Shown one piece after another: positions 1-7,098 of a stretch of DNA of 22,409 nucleotides (position 1 is the first letter of the stretch; every line of letters starts with the position of its first letter). The notes beneath the pieces were generated by a model. The model ran no database searches. It was given only the letters and a program-made list of their open reading frames with translations, and was not told where the DNA came from. The DNA comes from Salegentibacter sp. Lineage in GTDB: Bacteria; Bacteroidota; Bacteroidia; Flavobacteriales; Flavobacteriaceae. The translations under genes and the position numbers were made by a program. The DNA lies in contig JAGXIG010000091.1 of assembly GCA_024635815.1 (NCBI GenBank), positions 1-22,409 of the forward strand, in the 5' to 3' direction.

Positions 1-14
1 AAACGTATGTTACT

Positions 15-59
15 CCTGAAAATGCCAAAACACCGGTGGGCAATTTCAGGATTTTTTTT
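15..59 (+). terminator. Terminator-like hairpin upstream of the TonB-dependent receptor
   Basis: Arms CCTGAAA-TGCC (15-26) and GGCA-TTTCAGG (39-50) pair with a single A-A mismatch, and an eight-T run follows at 52-59. This is the shape of an intrinsic terminator reading rightward. It may end a gene left of the window. It lies only about 57 bases before the receptor start, so it could instead be the expression platform of a leader attenuator or riboswitch whose sensor part is cut off. The window cannot decide between these. Confidence 0.6.
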
Positions 60-94
60 ATCTAATTTTTAACCAAAGAATAATAGCCCCTTTT

Positions 95-118
95 ATTCGT
101 AAATAATTTATTACGAAT
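95..118. repeat. Perfect inverted repeat overlapping the receptor start codon
   Basis: ATTCGTAA (95-102) and TTACGAAT (111-118) are perfect 8-base inverted arms around an 8-base AT-rich centre. The right arm runs into the ATG at 117. It could be a dimeric regulator site, or an RNA hairpin that hides the start codon. No regulator family was recognised from the sequence. Confidence 0.5.
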
Positions 119-2498
119 GAAATCTTTATTATTTTTTACCGGCCTCTGCCTAATTTCGCTGCAAGCCGTAGCTCAAACACACATCTTAAAAGGAACAGTT
201 ACCCGTGGTGAAACTCCTGTAGAGGGAGTGGCAGTTTATGCCGTAGAATCTGGCGAAGGTACTGCTACCGACGCAAATGGAAGGTTCAGCCTTCAGCTTG
301 AAGAAGGTGAGTATAAGCTTGTATTCTCCTATGGCAATCAAAAAACTTTAAATGTAAATCTTGATCAGGATAAAACGCTGAATGTGGATCTTACTGATGC
401 CGAGGAAGTGCTGGATGAGGTCTTTCTTTCTTCTGTAAGAGTAACCGCTAAATCGCCAATTACCTACAGCAACCTTACAAATGAAGAAATTGAAGATCGT
501 AACCTGGGGCAGGATATTCCGGTGTTAATGAATTATATGCCAAACGTTGTTACTACCAGTGATGCCGGAGCCGGCGTAGGGTATACCGGGATTAGGGTTA
601 GAGGTAGCGGCCCAACCAGTACCAATGTTACCATAAACGGAATTCCTTACAACGATGCAGAAAGTCTCGGGACTTTTTGGGTGAATCTTGGTGATTTTGC
701 CTCTTCAGTAGAAAACCTGCAGTTACAGCGTGGAGTAGGAACTTCAACAAATGGTGCAGGAGCTTTTGGTGCTAGCCTAAACATCTTAACCGATGGTTAC
801 AGCAAAGAAGCAAATGCCGAAGTAGCCAATAGTTACGGTTCTTTCAATACCCATAAACATACGGTGAAATTTAGTACGGGCCTTATGGATGATCATTGGG
901 AATTTGCCGGCCGTGCGTCGCAGATAAAGAGCGATGGATATATAGATCGGGCTAGTAGTGATTTAAAATCATATTTTCTTCAAGGAACTTATGTAGATGA
1001 AAATACGCTTATTAAAGCAATTACCTTTGGCGGAAGTGAAAGAACTTATCAGGCCTGGTATGGGATTGATGCTGAAACCCTTGCAAATGACAGAACCTAC
1101 AATCCCGCCGGAGTTTATACAGACGAGGAAGGGAATACTAAATTCTATGAAAACCAAACCGATAATTACAAACAGGATCATTATCAGTTACTTTGGAACC
1201 AGGAATATAACGAAAACTGGTCTTCTAACCTTGCTTTTCATTATACCTACGGACGTGGGTATTACGAGGAATATGAAGAAGACGCTACTTTAAATGAATT
1301 CGGACTTGAAAATTTTCAATCTGAAGGTGAAGAAGTTGCCACTTCAGATCTTGTAGGAACCAAATGGCTGGATAATCATTTCTATGGAAGTGTTTTTAGC
1401 CTGAATTACCAGGACCAGGATTGGGATGTTATTTTTGGTGGAGGCTGGAACCGATATATCGGTGATCACTTTGGAGATGTGATTTACACTCGTTTTGCCA
1501 GAAATAATGATCCTTACGAGCCTTATTATGAAAATACAGGAACAAAAACTGATTTTAATTTCTACGGAAAAGCAACTTATGCAGTTTCAGAAAAACTGGC
1601 CGCTTATTTAGATCTACAGATAAGAACTATAGATTATGAAACTGAAGGAATGTTATCTGAAGGAAATGAATTCATGATAGATGATCATTTTACATTTTTT
1701 AATCCTAAAGCCGGATTAACCTATGCTTTAAACGATCAGAATCAATTCTATTTCTCCTACGCCCGTGCCAATAGAGAGCCAAGACGTAGCGATTACGAAA
1801 ACGGGGAGCCAGAGCACGAAGAATTAAATGACTTTGAATTGGGATGGAGGCATAATACGCCTTCGGTTCAACTAAACACGAACCTTTACTTTATGGATTA
1901 TCAAAACCAATTGGTGCTAACTGGGGGTATAGACGATGTTGGTGCATTTATAAGAGAGAACAGTGGAAATAGTTACCGTTTAGGTTTGGAAATAGATGCG
2001 GTTATAAGACTTTCTGAAAAATTATTTGTGAGACCAAACCTTGCGTTAAGCCGAAACAAAAACGTAGATTTTGTCTCTACCTGGAATGGTGAACTGGTTG
2101 ATTTTGGTGAAACCAATATTTCATTTTCTCCTTCTATAGTAGGTGGAAACCGACTTACCTATTTGCCGACAGAAGGACTGGAGTTAAGCTTTCTTTCAAA
2201 ATATGTAGGCGAACAATATATGAGTAATATTGAAGCTGAAAATTCTAAGCTGGATGCCTATTTTGTGAACGATTTTAATATTCAATATACCTGGAGAAAT
2301 ACACCTCTATTTAAGGAGGTTGTTTTTACAGGATTGGTGAATAACATTTTTGGAGAGGAATATGTTTCCAATGGTTATTACTACACTTTTAATGTAGAAA
2401 ACCCAGATAATGCTACAGGTTTACAAACCTTAGATGGCGCTGGGTATTATCCGCAAGCCACCACAAACTTTTTAGCCGGAATTACCTTGAAGTTTTAA
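117..2498 (+). CDS. TonB-dependent outer-membrane receptor with CarboxypepD_reg-like N-terminus
   Basis: This 793-residue protein is an outer-membrane active-transport receptor powered by TonB. Residues 1-20 are a signal peptide ending in VAQ. Residues about 23-105 form a carboxypeptidase-regulatory-like beta domain (GTVTRGETPVEGV..., ATDANGRFSL), which is typical of Bacteroidota receptors. The plug follows at about 110-225, with IRVRGSGPTSTNVTINGIP and LQRGVGTSTNGAGAFGAS. The remainder is a 22-strand-type barrel rich in Tyr and Asn, ending in the C-terminal Phe expected for outer-membrane insertion. No SusD partner follows, so it is more like a FecA-type siderophore, metal or cofactor receptor than a Sus glycan system. 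The ligand cannot be read from the sequence. The ATG start is fixed by the signal peptide. The hairpin and palindrome just upstream suggest regulated expression. Confidence 0.93.
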   Translation: MKSLLFFTGLCLISLQAVAQTHILKGTVTRGETPVEGVAVYAVESGEGTATDANGRFSLQLEEGEYKLVFSYGNQKTLNVNLDQDKTLNVDLTDAEEVLDEVFLSSVRVTAKSPITYSNLTNEEIEDRNLGQDIPVLMNYMPNVVTTSDAGAGVGYTGIRVRGSGPTSTNVTINGIPYNDAESLGTFWVNLGDFASSVENLQLQRGVGTSTNGAGAFGASLNILTDGYSKEANAEVANSYGSFNTHKHTVKFSTGLMDDHWEFAGRASQIKSDGYIDRASSDLKSYFLQGTYVDENTLIKAITFGGSERTYQAWYGIDAETLANDRTYNPAGVYTDEEGNTKFYENQTDNYKQDHYQLLWNQEYNENWSSNLAFHYTYGRGYYEEYEEDATLNEFGLENFQSEGEEVATSDLVGTKWLDNHFYGSVFSLNYQDQDWDVIFGGGWNRYIGDHFGDVIYTRFARNNDPYEPYYENTGTKTDFNFYGKATYAVSEKLAAYLDLQIRTIDYETEGMLSEGNEFMIDDHFTFFNPKAGLTYALNDQNQFYFSYARANREPRRSDYENGEPEHEELNDFELGWRHNTPSVQLNTNLYFMDYQNQLVLTGGIDDVGAFIRENSGNSYRLGLEIDAVIRLSEKLFVRPNLALSRNKNVDFVSTWNGELVDFGETNISFSPSIVGGNRLTYLPTEGLELSFLSKYVGEQYMSNIEAENSKLDAYFVNDFNIQYTWRNTPLFKEVVFTGLVNNIFGEEYVSNGYYYTFNVENPDNATGLQTLDGAGYYPQATTNFLAGITLKF

Positions 2499-2509
2499 TT
2501 TGTTTGTCG

Positions 2510-2546
2510 CCTCTCTCCTCCTTTATATGGGGAGGTGAGAGGTTTT
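2510..2546 (+). terminator. Intrinsic terminator after the TonB-dependent receptor
   Basis: CCTCTCTCCTCC (2510-2521) pairs with GGAGGTGAGAGG (2531-2542) with one T-T mismatch, followed by TTTT. It lies between convergent genes. The T-run overlaps the stop codon of the minus-strand lipoprotein gene. The opposite strand lacks a good T-run, so it mainly serves the plus strand. Confidence 0.85.
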
Positions 2547-2976
2547 AATTATAAACCTCGATCATATTACCACGGCGTTCAATGCGGTAAGGTTTCATGG
2601 CGTATTGGCCTTCGCCTTCCAGTAATTCGCCGGTGATGATATTATAAGAATTCCCATCTTCACAATTACAGGTAGCAGTAACACCTTCTACCGTCATTGC
2701 CGAACAATTATTTGGCGGGTGGTTTGGGTCACTTAATTCAAAAGCGGTGTATTGTGAATTATTTATATTGTAAACAACAACACCTCTTATGCCTTCGTTA
2801 TAGGTTACAAAGCTATTTCCAGGAAATTGAAGATCGTTATATTCTGGGAAGTCCAGGTTTAGCTGCATTCTGAAATTCAAATCTATAATGTTCGGGTTAT
2901 TACGGATATTATCGTCATCGCCGGAACAAGCGCTAAAAAATGCTGAAAATAAAAGCAAAAAAAGAGTTTTCTTCAT
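2545..2976 (-). CDS. Small lipoprotein with degenerate Rieske-like domain
   Basis: This is a 143-residue lipoprotein. Residues 1-17 are a signal peptide with a lipobox-like FFSAC; Cys17 would be lipidated, and the following SGDDD is typical of Bacteroidota lipoproteins. The start was set at 2976 because this ATG begins the signal peptide; a longer reading begins at a TTG. The C-terminal half resembles a Rieske fold: a Cys at 91, then C103-N-C105-E-D-G-N where Rieske proteins have C-P-C-H-G-S, then a Y-N-I-x-T-G-E segment and a final K-P-Y-R-I-E...I-E-V-Y strand. Both histidine ligands are absent (C91-S-A, C105-E), so a 2Fe-2S cluster is unlikely. The Rieske relation is a motif-level inference. 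The gene is divergent from greA. Function unknown. Confidence 0.75.
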   Translation of the reverse strand: MKKTLFLLLFSAFFSACSGDDDNIRNNPNIIDLNFRMQLNLDFPEYNDLQFPGNSFVTYNEGIRGVVVYNINNSQYTAFELSDPNHPPNNCSAMTVEGVTATCNCEDGNSYNIITGELLEGEGQYAMKPYRIERRGNMIEVYN

Positions 2977-3008
2977 AATATTGGCAATTTTTTCGCTAAA
3001 TAATATTA

Positions 3009-3039
3009 TTGTTTTCAAGGCGTAAATTTATTATATTTG
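3009..3039 (+). promoter_or_regulatory. greA promoter (TTG / TATATTTG)
   Basis: A perfect TAnnTTTG -7 box, TATATTTG, lies at 3032-3039, with TTG 20 bases upstream at 3009-3011. Transcription should begin near 3046. It lies inside the longer readings of both neighbouring genes, which supports the internal start codons chosen for them. Confidence 0.75.
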
Positions 3040-3045
3040 TTAAAC

Positions 3046-3072
3046 AAATCCCGTCGTGCTATGGGATTTTTT
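3046..3072 (+). promoter_or_regulatory. Terminator-shaped hairpin in the greA leader
   Basis: AAATCCC (3046-3052) pairs perfectly with GGGATTT (3063-3069). The stem extends inward by a G-T and a T-A pair and closes on a six-base loop. Six T residues follow at 3067-3072. It starts at the predicted transcription start and ends 21 bases before the greA ATG. No plus-strand gene lies upstream, so it is a candidate attenuator, or else a 5' stabilising hairpin. Confidence 0.65.
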
Positions 3073-3093
3073 GTATTTATAAACGATGAAGTT

Positions 3094-3570
3094 ATGAGCA
3101 AAGTATCTTATTATACTGAAGAGGGGTTAAAGAAGTTGAAAGATGAACTAAATCAACTACGAGACATAGAACGGCCAAAGGCTTCTGAAGCTATTGCCGA
3201 GGCCCGGGATAAAGGAGATTTAAGTGAGAATGCTGAGTATGACGCCGCTAAGGAAGCACAGGGACTTTTGGAAATGAAGATTTCTAAACTAGAAGAGGTA
3301 GTTGCAAATGCAAGGGTGATAGACGAATCGCAGTTAGATACCTCAAAAGTACTGGTGCATTCCCACGTAAAAATAAAGAACCAAACTAATGGTGCTGAAG
3401 TGGATTATAAACTGGTAGCCCAAAGTGAAGCCGACTTGAAATCGGGTAAAATCTCGGTAGATTCTCCAATTGGTAAAGGTTTGCTAGGAAAGAAGGTTGG
3501 TGATACAGCAGAAATTGATGTGCCTAACGGAACTATGAAATTTGAGATTTTGGAAATCTGGAGAGAGTAA
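3094..3570 (+). CDS. greA: Transcription elongation factor GreA
   Basis: GreA binds the RNA polymerase secondary channel and stimulates cleavage of backtracked transcripts, freeing arrested complexes. The 158-residue product has the usual family length. The N-terminal coiled coil (about 1-75) begins SKVSYYTEEGLKKLKDEL and carries the conserved acidic tip region DKGDLSENAEYDAAKE. The C-terminal FKBP-like domain (about 80-158) includes SPIGKGLLGKKVGD and ends in FEILEIWRE. The start at 3094 was chosen because GreA homologues begin here and the promoter lies at 3009-3039; a longer reading starts at a TTG inside the promoter. The leader holds a terminator-like hairpin, and a further hairpin follows the gene. 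Confidence 0.97.
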   Translation: MSKVSYYTEEGLKKLKDELNQLRDIERPKASEAIAEARDKGDLSENAEYDAAKEAQGLLEMKISKLEEVVANARVIDESQLDTSKVLVHSHVKIKNQTNGAEVDYKLVAQSEADLKSGKISVDSPIGKGLLGKKVGDTAEIDVPNGTMKFEILEIWRE

Positions 3571-3593
3571 GTTTTCGGTTTTTAACAGTTTAA

Positions 3594-3641
3594 AAAATCC
3601 TTTTCCAATACCTTTAACTAAGGTTCTGTGAAAAGGATTTT
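3594..3641. terminator. Hairpin terminator between greA and the HIT gene
   Basis: AAAATCCTTTTC (3594-3605) pairs perfectly with GAAAAGGATTTT (3630-3641). A second inner stem ACCTT/AAGGT (3610-3614 / 3620-3624) lies in the loop. The trailing T-run is interrupted (TTTTATATTT). It probably ends greA transcription at least in part. The A-rich left flank could allow action on the other strand too. Confidence 0.7.
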
Positions 3642-3673
3642 ATATTTAATTACTAACCAATTCAGATAGTATT

Positions 3674-4063
3674 ATGGCCAGTTTATTTACTAAAATTGTA
3701 AAGGGAGAAGTGCCTGCATATAAAATTGCAGAAGACAGTCAGTTTTTGGCTTTTCTTGATATAAATCCTAATTCTAAAGGACACACGCTCTGTATTCCGA
3801 AGAAAGAAGTCAACAAAATCTTTGATTTGGAAGAAGAAGTGTACCAGGAATTGATGCGTTTTTCCCGAAAAGTAGCGATCGCCTTAGAAAAAACAGTAGA
3901 ATGCAAGCGCGTAGGAATGGCCGTTGTTGGTCTCGAAGTTCCGCATGTTCACGTTCATCTTATTCCGCTAAATAATATGAGTGATATGGATTTTTCAAAA
4001 AGCGTAAAAATGGAAGATGAAGAATTCAAACAATTGGCAGAATCTATTCACGTTAACCTGTAA
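3674..4063 (+). CDS. HIT family nucleotide hydrolase/transferase
   Basis: This 129-residue cytoplasmic protein belongs to the histidine triad superfamily, Hint/HinT-like branch. These enzymes hydrolyse nucleoside phosphoramidates or related adenylated compounds; the natural substrate here is not evident. The N-terminus ASLFTKIVKGEVPAYKIAED is characteristic, FLDINPNSKGHTLCIPK forms the nucleotide-binding strand region, and the catalytic triad H91-V-H93-V-H95-L-I-P-L is intact. It follows greA, as seen in several Flavobacteriaceae, but a hairpin separates the two. Its TAA shares a base with the ATG of the thioesterase gene downstream, so the two are translationally coupled. Confidence 0.94.
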   Translation: MASLFTKIVKGEVPAYKIAEDSQFLAFLDINPNSKGHTLCIPKKEVNKIFDLEEEVYQELMRFSRKVAIALEKTVECKRVGMAVVGLEVPHVHVHLIPLNNMSDMDFSKSVKMEDEEFKQLAESIHVNL

Positions 4064-4473
4064 TGAAAGCCGAAGTTTATAAATTAGAGCTCGAGCTCAG
4101 AATAGATTGGAGTGATTTAGACATGTACAAGCACGTGAATAATATCTCTTTTATGCGCTATATGCAATCTGGTCGTGTGAATTTCTGGGAAGCTTCAGGT
4201 ATTTACAAGATGTATGAAAACACCAACATGGGAACAATGTTGGTTTCTACTCATTGTGATTTTAAAAAGTCGCTTTATTATCCCGGGAAAGCTGTAGTAA
4301 AAACTAAAATCGATTTTATAAAAAATTCCAGTTTTGGTTTAAAACATCTCATTCTAAATGAAGCCGATGAGGTTTGCGCCGAAGGAAAGGATGTAGTGGT
4401 TTGTTATGATTTTGAAAAAGATAAAACCTTTAGAATACCTGAGGATTTAAGAGAACAGCTTTCTAAATTCTAA
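4063..4473 (+). CDS. Hotdog-fold acyl-CoA thioesterase (YbgC/FadM type)
   Basis: This 136-residue single-hotdog protein is of the 4-hydroxybenzoyl-CoA thioesterase type. The motif I-D-W-S-D-L-D-M-Y-K-H-V-N-N (residues 14-27) matches the family signature. Asp20 lies at the position of the catalytic Asp of the family, and the adjacent H24-V-N-N forms the active-site helix start. These enzymes hydrolyse acyl-CoA or acyl-ACP thioesters, often as housekeeping or aromatic-CoA esterases; the substrate is unknown here. The start ATG overlaps the HIT stop (TAATG), indicating co-translation. Its stop codon overlaps the stop of the opposing kinase gene. Confidence 0.92.
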   Translation: MKAEVYKLELELRIDWSDLDMYKHVNNISFMRYMQSGRVNFWEASGIYKMYENTNMGTMLVSTHCDFKKSLYYPGKAVVKTKIDFIKNSSFGLKHLILNEADEVCAEGKDVVVCYDFEKDKTFRIPEDLREQLSKF

Positions 4474-5624
4474 ACTTTTCGAAGGGAAATTTTAAAAGTA
4501 GTTCCTTTTTTCAATTCGCTTTCGGCTACTTTGATCCTACCGTGGTGATAGCCTTCAATAATTCGTTTTGCTAAAGATAAGCCAAGACCCCAGCCCCTTT
4601 TTTTTGTAGTATGGCCGGGTTCAAAAATTAATTTGAACTTACTTTTGTCCAGTCCCTTTCCTGTGTCCTTAATAAATATATGTGCCCACTTTTGATCTTC
4701 TTGTATTTCGATGTGCAATTTTCCTTTTCCTCGCATAGCATCTATGGCATTTTTTACCAGGTTTTCTATGGTCCAGCTGTAAAGCTGCTTATTTAACATA
4801 ACCGGGATATAACCTTTAGGAACATTAATAGAGAACTCGATTAGTCGCGAACTTCTTGTTTTTAAATAATCGAAACTAGTTTGAGTAGCTTCGATAATAT
4901 TTGTTTTTTCAAGAATCGGAGAGGAGCCTATTTTAGAGAACCGCTCGGTAATGGTTTCAAGACGACTAATGTCTTTTTCCATTTCAACAATGTAAGACTC
5001 ATTTACATTTTCCTGCTTCAGAATCTCGGTCCAGCCAATAAGGGAAGATAACGGAGTGCCAATTTGATGCGCAGTCTCTTTAGCCATCCCGGCCCAGAGC
5101 TTGTTTTGTTCGCTGTTTTTTGTGGTGGTATAGAAAAAATAAACTACCCCAATAAAAAGAAAACCTATAAGGACCAACCCAACCGGATAATACTTAAGGC
5201 TGTTAAGAACTGGTGAATTTCCGTAATAAATATATTGTTTATCCCCATTTCCAAGATTGATAATTATCGGTGCATTTTCCTCCTTTAAGCTAGCTAGAAG
5301 TTGTTCCGACTGTCTCTCGTTTTCTAATTTATCAGGGTCAATATTGGTAGTGTAGGCAATTTCTCCATCTGTGTCGGTATGTATTATGGGAATAGTGGTA
5401 TTATTATTTAGAATTTCGAGAATAAGATCAAGATCGGCATCCGCCGGCGCTGGGTCCCGGTCTAAAGCTTCCTGGGCTTTTGCCCAGATATTCATTTTAG
5501 CCCGTTCATCTTGTTTTAAGCGCTGAAAGAAAATACTGGTATTCCATAAAACGAGCCCTACTACTATAAGGCATGAAATAATAATAAACCAGCGATTAAA
5601 ATTGCGTTCGTCTGTGAAGTTCAT
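4470..5624 (-). CDS. Membrane sensor histidine kinase (orphan)
   Basis: This 384-residue kinase has TM1 at about 12-32, a periplasmic sensor segment of about 110 residues with no recognised domain, and TM2 at about 146-166. The HisKA dimerisation domain carries His186 in the box A-H-Q-I-G-T-P-L-S-S-L, the variant usual in Bacteroidota. The HATPase domain has the N box (N288-L-V-K-N292), G1 D320-T-G-K-G-L and G2 G344-W-G-L-G-L. No HAMP domain is evident, and no response regulator gene is adjacent, so partner and signal are unknown. All catalytic boxes are intact. It is divergent from the flavin reductase gene, and its TAG overlaps the thioesterase TAA on the other strand. Confidence 0.95.
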   Translation of the reverse strand: MNFTDERNFNRWFIIISCLIVVGLVLWNTSIFFQRLKQDERAKMNIWAKAQEALDRDPAPADADLDLILEILNNNTTIPIIHTDTDGEIAYTTNIDPDKLENERQSEQLLASLKEENAPIIINLGNGDKQYIYYGNSPVLNSLKYYPVGLVLIGFLFIGVVYFFYTTTKNSEQNKLWAGMAKETAHQIGTPLSSLIGWTEILKQENVNESYIVEMEKDISRLETITERFSKIGSSPILEKTNIIEATQTSFDYLKTRSSRLIEFSINVPKGYIPVMLNKQLYSWTIENLVKNAIDAMRGKGKLHIEIQEDQKWAHIFIKDTGKGLDKSKFKLIFEPGHTTKKRGWGLGLSLAKRIIEGYHHGRIKVAESELKKGTTFKISLRKV

Positions 5625-5715
5625 ACAGGCCTTTGAGCTTTAAAGGATTTAAAGATAAGCGTTTTTAAACGAATTTTATTGCGTGCTGTGGCTTTTCATT
5701 CCCTGTTGGTTTCGT

Positions 5716-5723
5716 TACCTTTG
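5716..5723 (+). promoter_or_regulatory. Promoter -7 box for flavin reductase-DUF3127
   Basis: TACCTTTG matches the TAnnTTTG box exactly. No clear -33 TTG lies upstream. Initiation would fall close to 5730, leaving a leader of only a few bases before the ATG at 5737, and it excludes the longer GTG-initiated reading. Confidence 0.55.
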
Positions 5724-5736
5724 CCAAAAAATAAGT

Positions 5737-6615
5737 ATGCTTACAATAGATCCTAAAGAGGTGAGCACGGGCAAGCTTCATCGTTATTTGCTGGGTGCCA
5801 TTGGCCCACGGCCTATTGCTTTTGCAAGTACCATTGATACTGAAGGACGTCCAAATTTATCGCCTTTCAGTTTTTTTAATGTTTTTGGATCTAATCCACC
5901 TACTTTAATATTTTCTCCCGCCAGAAGAGGGCGTGATAACACGGTAAAGCATACCTACAACAATGTTAAAAATATAGATGAGGTGGTGATCAATATTGTA
6001 AATTACGATATTGTTCAGCAAATGTCACTTTCCAGTACGGAATATGCCAAAGGCGTAAATGAGTTTGAAAAAGCAGGATTTTCAATGTTGAAATCTGAAC
6101 TTGTGAAACCCTTTCGGGTGGCTGAATCGCCGGTACAATTTGAATGTAAAGTGAAACAGGTTATTGAAACCGGCCAGGAAGGCGGTGCAGGCAATCTTGT
6201 GATTTGTGAGGTCCTTAAAATGCATATCAATGAAAGCATTTTGGACAAAGACGGATTTATTGATCAGCATAAAATAGATCAGGTGGCCAGAATGGGCGGC
6301 AATTGGTATACCCGGGCGAATATGGGAATGTTCGAGGTGCCAAAACCACTTTCCAGTTTAGGGATAGGGGTAGACGCTATTCCTTCGGAAATTAGGGAAA
6401 GTAAAACCTTAACCGGAAATGATTTGGGTAAATTGGGGAACGTAGAGATGCTTCCAAAAGACGAGGAAATTGCAAGCTTTATAGCTGAAAATAAAGATTT
6501 GGCAGAACTTGTAAAGACAAATAACAAAAAAGATATTCATACCCGGGCACAATTGTTTTTAGAGGAAAACAATACCGATGCTGCCTGGAAATTATTATTA
6601 GCAAAAACAGATTAA
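5737..6615 (+). CDS. Flavin reductase family protein (FMN-binding split barrel)
   Basis: This 292-residue protein starts MLTIDPKEVSTGKLHRYLLGAI. Residues about 20-180 are a flavin reductase-like, FMN-binding split-barrel domain with RPIAFASTIDTEG, NLSPFSFFNVFGSNPPTLIFSP, and a late ARMGGNWY segment common in this subgroup. Residues about 200-292 form an extra helical C-terminal extension found in many Bacteroidota homologues. The family reduces flavins with NAD(P)H or binds FMN in oxidoreductases; the partner is not shown here. A longer reading from a GTG at 5683 exists, but the -7 box at 5716 lies inside it, so the ATG at 5737 is preferred. One base separates its stop from the DUF3127 gene, so they form an operon. 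Confidence 0.88.
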   Translation: MLTIDPKEVSTGKLHRYLLGAIGPRPIAFASTIDTEGRPNLSPFSFFNVFGSNPPTLIFSPARRGRDNTVKHTYNNVKNIDEVVINIVNYDIVQQMSLSSTEYAKGVNEFEKAGFSMLKSELVKPFRVAESPVQFECKVKQVIETGQEGGAGNLVICEVLKMHINESILDKDGFIDQHKIDQVARMGGNWYTRANMGMFEVPKPLSSLGIGVDAIPSEIRESKTLTGNDLGKLGNVEMLPKDEEIASFIAENKDLAELVKTNNKKDIHTRAQLFLEENNTDAAWKLLLAKTD

Positions 6616-6616
6616 G

Positions 6617-6991
6617 ATGGAAGTACAAGGCAAGATTAAATTAGTTGGAGAAACCAAGACCTTTGGGAATAACGGTTTTAGAAAGAGAGAAGTTGTAATA
6701 ACTACTGAGGAGCAGTATCCACAACACATTATGATAGAATTTGTTCAGGATAAAACAGATTTGCTTAACAGCTTCCAGGTAGGACAACCGGTAAAGATTG
6801 GAATTAACCTAAGAGGTAGAGAATGGGTGAGTCCGCAAGGCGAAACCAAATATTTTAACTCTATCCAGGGTTGGAGAATAGAAAATCTTCAGGCAGATCA
6901 ATCGACAGGTGGGGAAAATGTGCCGCCACCAGATAATTTCGAGCCTGCAAATAACCTTAATGAAGAAGATTACGACGATCTTCCTTTTTAG
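6617..6991 (+). CDS. DUF3127 protein with SSB-like acidic C-terminal tip
   Basis: This 124-residue protein matches the Bacteroidota family DUF3127: EVQGKIKLVGETKTFGNNGFRKREVVI, an I-M-I-E-F strand, PVKIGINLRGREW and YFNSIQGWRIE. The first about 95 residues look like a small all-beta, OB-type domain. The tail is acidic and disordered, ending D-Y-D-D-L-P-F, very like the D-D-D-I-P-F tip by which single-stranded DNA-binding proteins recruit partners. The DNA link is inference from the tail and fold type. The gene is second in an operon with flavin reductase and is followed by a strong terminator. Confidence 0.85.
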   Translation: MEVQGKIKLVGETKTFGNNGFRKREVVITTEEQYPQHIMIEFVQDKTDLLNSFQVGQPVKIGINLRGREWVSPQGETKYFNSIQGWRIENLQADQSTGGENVPPPDNFEPANNLNEEDYDDLPF

Positions 6992-7021
6992 GGAGTTTTA
7001 GAAAAATTCGATTCAAATTAT

Positions 7022-7065
7022 AAAAAGCTTAGCATCATATTAAGATGGCTAAGCTTTTTCTTTTT
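7022..7065 (+). terminator. Strong intrinsic terminator after DUF3127
   Basis: AAAAAGCTTAGC (7022-7033) and GCTAAGCTTTTT (7048-7059) form a perfect 12-base stem around a 14-base loop. The T-rich stretch TTTTTCTTTTT follows at 7055-7065. It closes the flavin reductase-DUF3127 operon before aat. Confidence 0.93.
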
Positions 7066-7098
7066 GTACTTTTCTCTTTCACCCTTAACCCCTGAAAT

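Noticed and set aside
1..60. TPP or cobalamin riboswitch before the receptor
   Set aside because: No conserved core of either class is visible in the bases present; only the terminator-like hairpin can be supported.
997..1293. Open frames on either strand inside the TonB-dependent receptor (also 969-1181)
   Set aside because: They lie wholly within a clearly coding gene, encode low-complexity or biased sequence, and have no start signals of their own.
5639..5654. TTTAAAG direct repeat upstream of the sensor kinase
   Set aside because: A seven-base AT-rich repeat is too short to support a regulatory site and resembles no -7 box.
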